A stretch of DNA of 64,000 nucleotides from Mesonia profundi (lineage in GTDB: Bacteria; Bacteroidota; Bacteroidia; Flavobacteriales; Flavobacteriaceae), in the NCBI RefSeq assembly GCF_031085155.1, contig NZ_JAVHUL010000012.1, positions 1-64,000 of the forward strand, written 5' to 3'. The notes under the pieces are model-generated. The model was not told the DNA's origin, ran no database searches, and worked only from the letters and a program-made list of their open reading frames with translations. Positions within the stretch are counted from its first letter, which is position 1. The number at the start of each line of letters is the position of its first letter. Positions 9,684 through 17,900 of this stretch are shown here, one piece after another. The position numbers and the translations under genes were made by a program.

Positions 9684-10433
9684 ATGAGAAAAACAGCTTT
9701 TATTACAGGTGCTTCCAGCGGAATTGGAAAAGCAACGGCCATCGCCTTAGCTAAAGAAGGTTTTCAATTGGTGCTCTGCGGAAGAAGAGAAACAAAACTA
9801 ACTGAATTACAAGAATTCTTAAAACATACCCCTACGCATCAACTCGTATTTGATGTTAGAGATAAGAACGAAGTGAAAAAAGCAATTCATTCTTTACCAG
9901 AAGAATTTCAGGAGATAGATGTCTTGATTAACAATGCGGGAAATGCGCACGGATTGGATACTTTTCAAGAAGGAAATCTTGAGGATTGGGATGCTATGAT
10001 TGATATTAATGTAAAAGGGCTCTTGTATGTGAGCAAACAAATTATTCCTGGCATGCTAGAAAGAGAGGGAGGTCATATTATAAATATTGGTTCTACTGCA
10101 GGAAAGGAAGTGTATCCTAAAGGAAATATCTATTGCGCCAGTAAGCATGCCGTAGATGCCATTAACCAAGGAATGCGTATAGACCTTAACGGATCTGGTG
10201 TAAAAGTGGGTGCTATTAATCCAGGATTGGTAGAAACCGAATTTAGCAAAGTACGATTTAAGGACGATGAAGAAAGGGCTAACAAAGTATACCAAGGTTT
10301 TAAAGCCTTGCAAGCAAAAGACATTGCCGAAATCATTTGCTTTGTCGTCATGCGTCCTCATCATGTGAACATAGCCGATCTTACCGTGATGTGTACGGCG
10401 CAAGCTTCTTCGACAATTGTCGACAAAAGCTAA
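9684..10433 (+). CDS. Short-chain dehydrogenase/reductase (SDR)
   Basis: A 249-residue classical SDR, the NADP-type 3-hydroxy acid dehydrogenase class by overall look (YdfG-like). The nucleotide-binding motif TGASSGIG is at 8-15, NNAG at 83-86, and the catalytic triad is Ser137, Tyr150 and Lys154 (GNIYCASK). Arg residues after beta-2 (GRRE) favour NADP(H). The substrate cannot be read from sequence. It is followed after 11 bases by the AlbA_2 gene and then a phosphatase, so the three probably form one transcript. Confidence 0.9.
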   Translation: MRKTAFITGASSGIGKATAIALAKEGFQLVLCGRRETKLTELQEFLKHTPTHQLVFDVRDKNEVKKAIHSLPEEFQEIDVLINNAGNAHGLDTFQEGNLEDWDAMIDINVKGLLYVSKQIIPGMLEREGGHIINIGSTAGKEVYPKGNIYCASKHAVDAINQGMRIDLNGSGVKVGAINPGLVETEFSKVRFKDDEERANKVYQGFKALQAKDIAEIICFVVMRPHHVNIADLTVMCTAQASSTIVDKS

Positions 10434-10444
10434 AACCGACTCCC

Positions 10445-11581
10445 ATGATCAATAAACGCTTATTAATTAAAAACTTACTCGCCCACAGTGACGAGAATAG
10501 TTTTTATGATAAAAAGCTACAAGTGAATTTGGGTGATAAAGAAGGGAAAGCCAAGCTATTAAAGCACATTTGCGCCCTATCTAACAGCAATCCTTACAAC
10601 AATAGTTATATTGTTATTGGCGTTGAAGATCAAAAAAACCTCATCATTGGAGTCGATTTTTATGACGATAGCAAAATACAAAATTTGGTAAACGCGTATT
10701 TAACTCATCCGCCAAGAGTCAATTACGCTAATATTTTATTTCCGCATTTACCCGATGGGAAAGTGGTGGGATTAATTAGCATAAGTCCCAATAAAGAACG
10801 CGTTTGTTCTCTAAAAAAGAACATTTGGAAGTATTATGGCGGCATGGTTTTTTATCGGAAAGGCAGTATTAGTATGCCTCAAAATTTTGAAGTAAAAGTA
10901 GACCATAGCAACGTAGAAAAAGTAGCAGCAATAGAAAGTCACTCCCAAAACACGATTAAATATACTTTAGATGGTGTTTTTGATTTTATGCAACGCAGCA
11001 AAGATTATGATCCCACCTATCACGTATTTAAAGAGTATTTTGTGGTGTGCTGGGCTGGGAAAAAGAAAGTGAATGAAAGAGGGACGTTTTATTCTAGGGT
11101 CAATATTCAGCTGATTAACGAGCAGGTAAAATTATTTTATTCAGATTTGGATGAAGTCAGTATTGAGATTGGTGATGATTATTTTAAAATTTTAGAATAT
11201 GTACATTTAGGTCTTTACAAGTCTTATAGGTACTATCCTCTAGAGGAAGTGACGATTAAGTTTCACAACAATATAAGCTATGAGATTGAAAACAAAATGC
11301 TGTTCGAGCCGCCTCTATTTTCAAAATCTACTTTATACCATATTATGAACAGCAATAGCAGCCTTATTCATAAGATGCAGAAACAAATCCGCTTAAGCGA
11401 AATAGAGAAAGAAGATCTTTTAAAACTTCCTGCCAACTATTTACTTTGCTATTTTAACGGTTTCCCGGAAGCAATTGAGGAATTAGAAAAATCTAAAGAG
11501 CTGCTCAAAGAAAACTACCCAGAAGCTTACGTGCGTTACAAAGAAAATATTAGAATCTTAAGAAAAGTAAAATACAATTAA
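10445..11581 (+). CDS. AlbA_2/Schlafen-like domain protein
   Basis: About 378 residues from the ATG at 10445 (MINKRLLIKN). The open frame extends upstream to 10337, but that stretch overlaps the SDR gene out of frame and looks non-coding. The N-terminal 130 residues resemble the AlbA_2 (divergent AAA_4, Schlafen-like) putative nucleic-acid-binding domain: an acidic patch, KAKLLKHICALSNS, then YIVIGVEDQ and IIGVD. The remainder, about 245 residues, is not recognised. Its stop codon overlaps the next ATG (TAATG), so it is translationally coupled to the phosphatase. Flavobacterial genomes often annotate this class simply as ATP-binding protein; no ATPase motif is visible. Confidence 0.78.
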   Translation: MINKRLLIKNLLAHSDENSFYDKKLQVNLGDKEGKAKLLKHICALSNSNPYNNSYIVIGVEDQKNLIIGVDFYDDSKIQNLVNAYLTHPPRVNYANILFPHLPDGKVVGLISISPNKERVCSLKKNIWKYYGGMVFYRKGSISMPQNFEVKVDHSNVEKVAAIESHSQNTIKYTLDGVFDFMQRSKDYDPTYHVFKEYFVVCWAGKKKVNERGTFYSRVNIQLINEQVKLFYSDLDEVSIEIGDDYFKILEYVHLGLYKSYRYYPLEEVTIKFHNNISYEIENKMLFEPPLFSKSTLYHIMNSNSSLIHKMQKQIRLSEIEKEDLLKLPANYLLCYFNGFPEAIEELEKSKELLKENYPEAYVRYKENIRILRKVKYN

Positions 11582-12310
11582 ATGAATAGAATTTTTGCCA
11601 TTGGCGATATACACGGCGGTCTAAAGGCTTTAAAACAAGTATTGGAAAGGGCAAAAATAACCCCTAATGATCAACTTATTTTTTTGGGCGATTATGTAGA
11701 TGGATGGAGCGATTCGGCTAAAGTGATTTCTTACCTCATCGAATTAAGCAAACAAAACAGCTGCATTTTTATACGTGGCAATCACGACGATTTGCTGCAC
11801 CAATGGCTCCAAACTCACGAAACTAAGGAAAAGTGGTTGGCGCACGGCGGGCAATCGAGTATAGACGCCTATAGAAATTTACCCCAAGAAACGATAGAGC
11901 AGCATCTTAGCTTTTTTAATGAAATGGTGAATTACTACATTGATGATGAAAACAGACTGTTTCTTCACGCCGGCTTCTCCAACCTCCACGGCCCCGAATA
12001 TGAATATGATCCTTATATGCTTTATTGGGACAGGACTTTATGGGAAACCGCTTTATGCTTAGATAAAAGCATCCCCAAAGATGATTTTCGTTATCCCAAA
12101 CGCTTGTCTTTATTTGATGAAATTTTTATAGGACACACGCCGGTAACCCGAATTAATAAAGAAAACCCCGTACGCGCGGCCAATGTGTGGAATGTAGATA
12201 CGGGCGCCGCCTTTAAAGGAAAATTATCCATGTTAGAGGTAAGCAGTAAAGAGGTTTTTCAAAGCGATCCTGTATGGAAATTATATCCTAATGAAAAAGG
12301 AAGAAATTAA
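11582..12310 (+). CDS. Calcineurin-like metallophosphatase (Ser/Thr phosphatase type)
   Basis: A 242-residue protein with the full metallophosphoesterase signature: GDIHG (8-12), GDYVDG (36-41) and GNHDD (66-70), then LFLHAGFS and FIGHTP supplying the later histidines. This arrangement is typical of bacterial PrpA/Lambda-type protein phosphatases and related ApaH-like enzymes, which bind two metals in the cytoplasm. It overlaps the AlbA_2 gene by one base. The true substrate (phosphoprotein or nucleotide) is undetermined. Confidence 0.9.
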   Translation: MNRIFAIGDIHGGLKALKQVLERAKITPNDQLIFLGDYVDGWSDSAKVISYLIELSKQNSCIFIRGNHDDLLHQWLQTHETKEKWLAHGGQSSIDAYRNLPQETIEQHLSFFNEMVNYYIDDENRLFLHAGFSNLHGPEYEYDPYMLYWDRTLWETALCLDKSIPKDDFRYPKRLSLFDEIFIGHTPVTRINKENPVRAANVWNVDTGAAFKGKLSMLEVSSKEVFQSDPVWKLYPNEKGRN

Positions 12311-12312
12311 CC

Positions 12313-12320
12313 TATATTTG
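12313..12320 (+). promoter_or_regulatory. Bacteroidota -7 box TATATTTG
   Basis: Perfect match to TAnnTTTG, 18 bases before the start codon at 12339 and just after the phosphatase stop. No good TTG -33 box is visible at the expected distance. It gives the beta-barrel gene its own promoter. Confidence 0.6.
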
Positions 12321-12338
12321 CACAAAAATTGAATCATT

Positions 12339-12890
12339 ATGAAAAAAATAGCTAGTCTTGCTTTTCTTTTCCTTGTCGGAATAAGTGTTAAAGCGCAACA
12401 AGAAAGCTTTCCTCAAAACGAAGCAAAATTGAACATCGCTAATACCATTGCGATCGCATCGGTAGAAGTGGGTTACGAACGCTTTATAGGTTTTAACCAA
12501 TCGGTAGACGTTGAGTTTTTAATCAACGACCGCATCAATTACCACAGTGAAAAAGGCTCTAGAAAGTTTAAAACCAACAGTATTAAATTAGGCTATAATT
12601 ATTACTTTGGACAAGAAAATGCGGGATCTGGTATTTATGCTAATCCGTTTATAAAATACCGTTTTGGAGATTTTGAACAAGACATAGAAATTGAAGGAAC
12701 TAAAGTAAGCACCACCACCGATATGAATGCCTTTATGGTTGGATTAGGAGCAGGATATAAATGGAATTTTGGCGACAAATTTGTTTTAGGCCCTTATGTT
12801 TCTATTGCGCGTAACTTTAGCGACGAAGTAAAAGATCGCTTCTCTGCGATTGAATTTCACGGAGGTTTTAGTGTGGGGTATAGGTTTTAG
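12339..12890 (+). CDS. Small outer-membrane beta-barrel protein (DUF3575-like)
   Basis: A 183-residue protein with a signal peptide (1-19, ending VKAQ) followed by alternating amphipathic strands and a C-terminal aromatic residue (GGFSVGYRF), as expected of an eight-stranded outer-membrane barrel. The opening of the mature protein (KLNIANTIAIASVEVGYERF) resembles DUF3575-type flavobacterial proteins. No function is known. It has its own promoter and is followed by a strong terminator. Confidence 0.75.
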   Translation: MKKIASLAFLFLVGISVKAQQESFPQNEAKLNIANTIAIASVEVGYERFIGFNQSVDVEFLINDRINYHSEKGSRKFKTNSIKLGYNYYFGQENAGSGIYANPFIKYRFGDFEQDIEIEGTKVSTTTDMNAFMVGLGAGYKWNFGDKFVLGPYVSIARNFSDEVKDRFSAIEFHGGFSVGYRF

Positions 12891-12914
12891 GACTTAGGTT
12901 GTTTATGATTATAT

Positions 12915-12940
12915 AAAATCCGCTTTACGCGGATTTTTTT
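12915..12940 (+). terminator. Rho-independent terminator
   Basis: Perfect stem ATCCGC/GCGGAT (12918-12923 and 12929-12934), extended by A/T pairs, loop TTTAC, then a run of eight T on the plus strand. It ends transcription of the beta-barrel gene just before the DUF6705-like array. Confidence 0.88.
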
Positions 12941-12953
12941 TATATCTTTAAAT

Positions 12954-13526
12954 ATGAGATTAATGCTACTTTTTTTGATAATTGCAGTTGTAAGCTGTAA
13001 AGCACAAACATTACCATCACCACAAAACATCATTCCTGTTGAACAGCAAATTATAAATCGGAATAATGAAATAGAGGTTCCAGATAATACTTACTATAAA
13101 GATATTAATAACTTATTTGATAAATATATTGGAGTCTGGACTGGAAACTATAATAACAAAAGCTATGAGTTCGTTATATCTAAAATTAATAAAAGCTTTT
13201 TAGGCATTACTGTAGATGAACTTATAATTAAATATAAAATAACAGATAATAACGGAAATATTCTGGTTAATACAACAAATTTACCCGATGATGATTTGTT
13301 AGTAATTGAGGGAGATTATCTAGATGAGAATGGAGAAACATATCACTTATATTATATTGGGGAAAATTATAAATGTGGTCAAAATGGTTATATTACTATG
13401 GCAGTTGTAAATAACGGAACACAGTTAAACTTTGGTTTGTCTGTAGAGGGAGAAATGACGCAGTCTTGCCAAACAGGCCCAGCAGAGCAAATATTTCCAG
13501 AATTTATGACTCTTAATAAACAATAA
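12954..13526 (+). CDS. DUF6705-like exported protein, copy 1
   Basis: A 190-residue exported protein with a signal peptide ending VSCKAQ, which could be processed as a lipoprotein at Cys or by signal peptidase I after AQ. Motifs shared with the next paralogues are NIIPVEQ near the mature N-terminus, WTGNYNNKSYE, IKYKITDNNGNI, NLPDDD, and a late pair of cysteines (YKCGQNG, SCQTG). I recognise the pattern as the flavobacterial DUF6705 family, function unknown. A TATCTTTA box about ten bases upstream may be its promoter. Its 3' two thirds and 3' flank were copied to 15679-16149. Confidence 0.8.
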   Translation: MRLMLLFLIIAVVSCKAQTLPSPQNIIPVEQQIINRNNEIEVPDNTYYKDINNLFDKYIGVWTGNYNNKSYEFVISKINKSFLGITVDELIIKYKITDNNGNILVNTTNLPDDDLLVIEGDYLDENGETYHLYYIGENYKCGQNGYITMAVVNNGTQLNFGLSVEGEMTQSCQTGPAEQIFPEFMTLNKQ

Positions 13527-13556
13527 TGAATCCAAGTTAGATTTTACTTTAATAAT

Positions 13557-13602
13557 TAAAATACAAAAAACCAACTCATTAGATTTGGGTTTTTGTATTT
13601 TA
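13557..13602 (+). terminator. Hairpin terminator after DUF6705-like copy 1
   Basis: AAAATACAAAAAACC pairs with GGGTTTTTGTATTTT across a loop of about 14 bases. A diverged version with the GGGTTTTT arm lies at 16141-16169, after the duplicated pseudogene. Confidence 0.7.
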
Positions 13603-13765
13603 AAGACTACATAAAAGTTTCTTAGCAATAACTCAAACAAAATAATTTAGAATGAGCCAGATTTAAAGCCGATGCTAGCTTTGAGAGTTCTACAAAGATA
13701 GAATTAATAATAACGAGAATGTTGATAGCGAAACTTGCTGAAAAATAAACTTATAATCATACATT

Positions 13766-14335
13766 ATGAAAAACACACTCTTAATCTGTTTGTTTGTTTT
13801 CGCAGCTTTAAGCTGCAAAGCACAAAACATTATACCTGTAGAAGACTTTTTTGATTACCAAAACGAAATACCAGACGGAACCTATATTAAAGACATAAAT
13901 AATGTATTAAATAAATTTACAGGTACATGGCTTGGAAGTTATGATAATAAAAACTATGAAATTGTAGTCGAAGAGGTTGTTTATCAATCTCAAATTAGAA
14001 CTTCGCTCACTTATGATCAGTTGCACTTACGCTATAAAATCACGGATGCAAATGGAACTATTTTATTAAATACGCTACCATTACCAGATGATAACGATTA
14101 TGTAGCCATGGGACAATATGTAAATCCTTCAGGAGCATATCAATTAGATTATGCTGGGTATGAATACGATTGTGGACAGTCAGGTACTCTATTTATTAAA
14201 ACTTTTAATGACAATACACAAATGAAATTGTATTTATACTTAGGAGAGTCCCCGTATAATGAAGATGATTGCCCCAATGGCTTTGCAGAGCAAGAATTCC
14301 CTACCAATAGTCAGATGTTATTAACCAAGCAATAG
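13766..14335 (+). CDS. DUF6705-like exported protein, copy 2
   Basis: A 189-residue paralogue of copy 1 with a signal peptide ending LSCKAQ, then NIIPVEDFF, IPDGTYIKDINNVLNKF, WLGSYDNKNYE, LRYKITDANG and PLPDDN, with late cysteines in YDCGQSG and DDCPNG. It diverges strongly from copy 1 outside these motifs, so the paralogues are not a recent tandem amplification. The 100 bases upstream carry a short orphan open frame (13656-13748) that may be the tail of a lost gene. Function unknown. Confidence 0.8.
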   Translation: MKNTLLICLFVFAALSCKAQNIIPVEDFFDYQNEIPDGTYIKDINNVLNKFTGTWLGSYDNKNYEIVVEEVVYQSQIRTSLTYDQLHLRYKITDANGTILLNTLPLPDDNDYVAMGQYVNPSGAYQLDYAGYEYDCGQSGTLFIKTFNDNTQMKLYLYLGESPYNEDDCPNGFAEQEFPTNSQMLLTKQ

Positions 14336-14355
14336 ATAATAACTATTTTTAAACT

Positions 14356-14808
14356 ACGAAGTACGTTCGAATCATCTTAAAAGTTCTTGGAATTGCATTA
14401 ATACTATTTTTATGTAAGCACGCGATTCAAGCATTTATCGAGTTTACCAATATAATCCCGATTAAACCCAGAGCTTATATTCGGGGAGAATTTAAAGCAG
14501 CAAAATATACATTTATTTGGCAATTTGTTTATAGCTTTTGGGTATATATACTTGCAGTTATAGCATTTTACTCTCTCTCCAGAACAAAATGGTTTAGAAA
14601 ATTAAAAAGTTGGATTATTATATCATTCTTAAGTATCTTGATTTTCTTGTTTGTCCTAATAATTCATGAATTTGAATTTCCATTAGAAAGAACATACTTT
14701 CTGACAGGAGAGCGATTTAACTATGGATTAATAGAAGATTTTATAATCTATTCTTCCTTAGCTATAATTCTAGTTTTTGCTAATAAAAAGTGGTTGGCAG
14801 AAAAATAG
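14356..14808 (+). pseudogene. Four-helix membrane protein ORF lacking a standard start (ACG)
   Basis: An open frame of 150 codons with clear protein character but no ATG, GTG or TTG near its beginning. The natural first codon reads ACG (ACG AAG TAC GTT), one transition away from ATG AAG. The in-frame stop TAA lies at 14350. The product would have four hydrophobic helices (about 5-24, 50-72, 82-102 and 130-146) separated by short basic or acidic loops such as SRTKWFRKLKSW. No family is recognised. It may be a gene recently silenced by a start-codon mutation or one translated at low level from ACG. It lies between two DUF6705-like genes. Confidence 0.55.
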
Positions 14809-14846
14809 TGCTAGTTTTTATAATTATTTAAGTAATCTATGGATAA

Positions 14847-14978
14847 AACCTTTGCAATGATGATGTTAATTATGGTATAGCCAATGTTGCTCCTCAAAGT
14901 AAATACAGGCCAAATTGGAATGACGTAAAGGATGTTCTTTTAGGTAATGCTCCTATCTCTGATTTAGGCTGTGATTAA
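14847..14978 (+). pseudogene. Orphan C-terminal gene fragment
   Basis: A 43-codon open frame without a start codon, ending in TAA. Its translation has ordinary protein composition (NVAPQSKYRPNWNDVKDV, then GNAPISDLGCD at the end) and looks like the severed C-terminus of a larger protein. The parent family is not recognised. It sits 46 bases before DUF6705-like copy 3. Confidence 0.4.
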
Positions 14979-15024
14979 AATTCTAAAGTATCTATGAATA
15001 AGTTAAAACTCAAAACTGTTAAAA

Positions 15025-15621
15025 ATGAAAATAATGAAAATAATACTAGCCATAACAATAATCGTTTTAAGCTATAATTGTAGAGCTCAAAAAACTAATG
15101 GAATAATAATAATCGAAAATATCATTCCTGTTGAAAAACATATTAACTACTTAGAAAACGAAATTGAAATTTACGACAATAGTTATTTTAAAGATGTCAA
15201 TGATAAGTTAACTTCTTTTGAGGGTACATGGATTGGCAATTACGACAATAAAGCTTATGAAATACAAATAGAAAGATATACTTATATTTCGTCTATTCGA
15301 CCTTTAAAAATTGATAAACTATCAATAAAGTACAAAATAACAGATGCACAAAATAATATATTAATTAATACTTTAAACTTTTCTAATGATGATACATTAA
15401 CACTTAATGGTAACTATTTTCTTTCTAACGAGGAAACCTATCAAGTCAATTATGTTGGTTATGAATGTACTCATGCTGGAAATTTATTTATGGCAACATT
15501 CAATGCTGGTACGCAAATGAATTTAATAATGATTCCAGATTCTGAAAGACGTTGTTCTCAGACGGAACAAGCCCCTCAGATATTTCCTATAAATCAAAAA
15601 ATGATTTTAACCAAGCAATAA
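15025..15621 (+). CDS. DUF6705-like exported protein, copy 3
   Basis: A 198-residue paralogue. Two in-frame ATGs (15025 and 15034) could start it; both give a signal peptide ending NCRAQ. Family motifs are ENIIPVEKH, YFKDVNDKLTSFEGTWIGNY, IKYKITDAQNNI, an NFSNDDTL segment in place of LPDDD, and late cysteines (YECTHAG, RRCSQT). The usual CGQ motif is replaced by CTHAG. Function unknown. It follows the orphan tail at 14847-14978. Confidence 0.78.
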   Translation: MKIMKIILAITIIVLSYNCRAQKTNGIIIIENIIPVEKHINYLENEIEIYDNSYFKDVNDKLTSFEGTWIGNYDNKAYEIQIERYTYISSIRPLKIDKLSIKYKITDAQNNILINTLNFSNDDTLTLNGNYFLSNEETYQVNYVGYECTHAGNLFMATFNAGTQMNLIMIPDSERRCSQTEQAPQIFPINQKMILTKQ

Positions 15622-15678
15622 TTAAAGTAAGTTTTAATAATAGCAGAAAAAAGTCAAATAATAGCGAAACTTAATAAA

Positions 15679-16102
15679 AATAACTTATTTGATACATATA
15701 TTGGCGTCTGGACTGGAAATTATAATAACAAAAGCTATGAGTTCGTTATATCTAAAATTAATAAAAGCTTTTTAGGCATTAGTGTAGATGAACTTATAAT
15801 TAAATATAAAATAACAGATAATAACGGAAATATCATTATAGATACTACCAACTTACCTGATGATGATTTGTTAGTAATTGAGGGAGATTATCTAAATGAA
15901 AATGGAGAAACCTATCATCTATATTACATGGGAGAAAATTATATTTGTGGTCAAAATGGCTATATTAGGTATAGCAGTTATAAATAACGGCTTACAAATG
16001 AACTTGGGTTTTTCGCTTAGAGGAGAAAAAACACAATCTTGTCAAACAGGCTTAGCAGAGCAAATATTTCCAGAATTTATGACGCTTAATAAACAATATT
16101 GA
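15679..16102 (+). pseudogene. Truncated, frameshifted DUF6705-like copy 4
   Basis: Nearly identical to copy 1 from its NNLFDKYIGVW segment onward (15679 aligns with 13107). It lacks the signal peptide and first 51 residues and has no start codon. A single inserted base near 15967-15970 shifts the frame; in frame 1 this gives a stop at 15985. The downstream frame continues as the copy 1 C-terminus (EQIFPEFMTLNKQ), where the stop codon has changed to TAT and the frame ends at TGA 16100. The copied block also includes the 3' flank. It is best read as the remnant of a partial segmental duplication. Confidence 0.85.
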
Positions 16103-16140
16103 ATCCGAGTTAAATTTTATTTTAATAATGAAAACACACA

Positions 16141-16169
16141 AAAACCCAACTTTAACCAGTTGGGTTTTT
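16141..16169 (+). terminator. Hairpin terminator after the pseudogene
   Basis: AAAACCCAACT pairs with AGTTGGGTTTTT around a loop of about 6 bases. It also faces the convergent hydrolase gene (minus strand) and may serve both. Confidence 0.7.
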
Positions 16170-16204
16170 AATTGAAAATCGCGATTTTTTTAAACCAATA
16201 TAAA

Positions 16205-17869
16205 CTATAACCTCAACTTCACTTCCTCCACCCAAACCGCTTTGCGATCGTAGGTTTTCTTGAAATTCTTTAAAATAAAATCTCGGTCGTAAGTCGGTTT
16301 CTTTTGGTAACGGAGTTCTCCATTCACATAAATAGAAATGGCTTGCTTCATAGTTACCATTTCGGGAGAAATAAAAACGCTGAGTTCCCTTACCCGGGAA
16401 GTTTTTATGCGAAAGACATTGTCTTTATAATTGGCTTTTACCGCAGCAGATTTTCGTGGAAAATCAAAAGCTTTCTCATTCACTTTTTTAGTGCGTAACG
16501 AATCCTGATCATCATAATATTTCTTCTCGTAGATGGTGAAATTTACTTCTTGATGCCACTGCTTTTTGGGTTGCATGGTGTCGAGCTGCTTTATCTCTAA
16601 CCAATCTATCTTGCCATTTTTTACATCATCCGTTTCCCAGTATAATTCATTTGGAAACGAGTTTCTTTGCTGTGATTTCAAATCTTCAAAGCTGTCTTTG
16701 ATAGGTTCTTCAGATGCTGGAAACTGAGGAAACCAATGAGGAAAGCCATTATAGCGATGGTCATTATAATTTAAACCTAGCTTCCTAGCTAATTTCACCA
16801 AGCTATCGTTGGCTTTGGGTGGAAAATAATAATCCTCATCGGTTGAAATATTATAAAACGAGCGTTGGTTCATGTTTTTGAGAAAAGTTCCGCCCGTATA
16901 AACTTTAGGCTGAGTATTCATTCCGTAGAATCCTGCAAAAGCACTGGGATTTTTAACCAAAAGATTAAAAGAACCTGTAGCTCCGTTAGAATGACCGGTC
17001 GCAAAAACCGCATCATCATCTATATTAATAAACTGCTTGAGTGTTTTTAAAATATCGGTGACCATGGCAAAACCTTGATCTCCCAGCATCCAGTTAAATT
17101 CTTTATTCGAATTGGGATACACCATAATCACATTGTTTTCTTCTGCATAGTGCTTGTAAAAACGTTGCCAACCTTCCTCTAATGAAGTGTTGGGATAAGC
17201 CGGAATTTGTTGGTGACGCACGGCTCCGTTTAAAAAGAATAGCAATTTGTTAGGTTGCTTTGGGTTATACGATTTGGAAAGACGGACAAAGAAATTGTTG
17301 TCCAAAGTATCGTTCACTTTTATAAACCCAAAAACCTCTGAAGGAATGCTTGGATAGTCTTCAAAATCCCGAATCGCTTGATACAACTCTTTCCCGTCGT
17401 TCAGCGCTGAATAAGTGGCACCACCTAAGCCTTGTTGCATCCACTTTTGTTGTTGTGCTTTTAGTTTGTTCTGATAGGTTTCAATTTTACGCTCCACTTT
17501 TTCTTGAAAAGCTTCCCATTTCGGAGATTCTTGTAGGTGATAAAAATCGCTTTTAGCGTACTTAAAAATCATTCTTAAATTCTGCTCCTTATATTTCTCT
17601 TCTAGGATTTTATTGAGCCAATAAAATCCTGTTTCGGGATCCTTAAATTTATTGGCGGCGTAGGCCATATCATATAGATGCCAAAAACTCACTTTTTCTG
17701 GAACCTCCACATACAATTCCCGATACATCTCATAGCCTTTTCGGGCATTGGCAATCGTATCGGTTTTAGCATAAACCAAACTGTCTGCTACGTAAAATTT
17801 CTTATCGTAATCTTGGGCGTAACAATTTGCCGCAAAAGCCAGTAATAAAATGAACATGGATTTTTTCAT
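16205..17869 (-). CDS. Exported alpha/beta hydrolase with helical N-terminal region
   Basis: A 554-residue protein with a signal peptide ending CYAQ, a helical TPR-like region (about 25-145) and an alpha/beta hydrolase domain (about 170-385). The nucleophile elbow is GHSNG with Ser294, and His378 in GFPHWFP is the likely catalytic His. The acid may be Asp344 or Asp346. The overall form resembles PHB-depolymerase or esterase-type hydrolases that act in the periplasm or outside. The C-terminal 150 residues form a beta-rich domain of unknown role. Substrate undetermined. Confidence 0.72.
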   Translation of the reverse strand: MKKSMFILLLAFAANCYAQDYDKKFYVADSLVYAKTDTIANARKGYEMYRELYVEVPEKVSFWHLYDMAYAANKFKDPETGFYWLNKILEEKYKEQNLRMIFKYAKSDFYHLQESPKWEAFQEKVERKIETYQNKLKAQQQKWMQQGLGGATYSALNDGKELYQAIRDFEDYPSIPSEVFGFIKVNDTLDNNFFVRLSKSYNPKQPNKLLFFLNGAVRHQQIPAYPNTSLEEGWQRFYKHYAEENNVIMVYPNSNKEFNWMLGDQGFAMVTDILKTLKQFINIDDDAVFATGHSNGATGSFNLLVKNPSAFAGFYGMNTQPKVYTGGTFLKNMNQRSFYNISTDEDYYFPPKANDSLVKLARKLGLNYNDHRYNGFPHWFPQFPASEEPIKDSFEDLKSQQRNSFPNELYWETDDVKNGKIDWLEIKQLDTMQPKKQWHQEVNFTIYEKKYYDDQDSLRTKKVNEKAFDFPRKSAAVKANYKDNVFRIKTSRVRELSVFISPEMVTMKQAISIYVNGELRYQKKPTYDRDFILKNFKKTYDRKAVWVEEVKLRL

Positions 17870-17900
17870 AGTTTAGTTGAAATAATAGCTGTTTTTATAA

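Noticed and set aside
10337-10444. N-terminal extension of the AlbA_2 protein
   Set aside because: It overlaps the SDR gene out of frame and the family-like sequence begins at the ATG at 10445.
12954-14335. Calling the DUF6705-like genes confirmed lipoproteins
   Set aside because: SCKAQ fits both signal peptidase II at Cys and signal peptidase I after AQ; the sequence alone does not decide.
15896-16102. 68-codon frame as an independent small gene
   Set aside because: It is the shifted frame of the broken DUF6705-like copy; only its C-terminal half matches the family.
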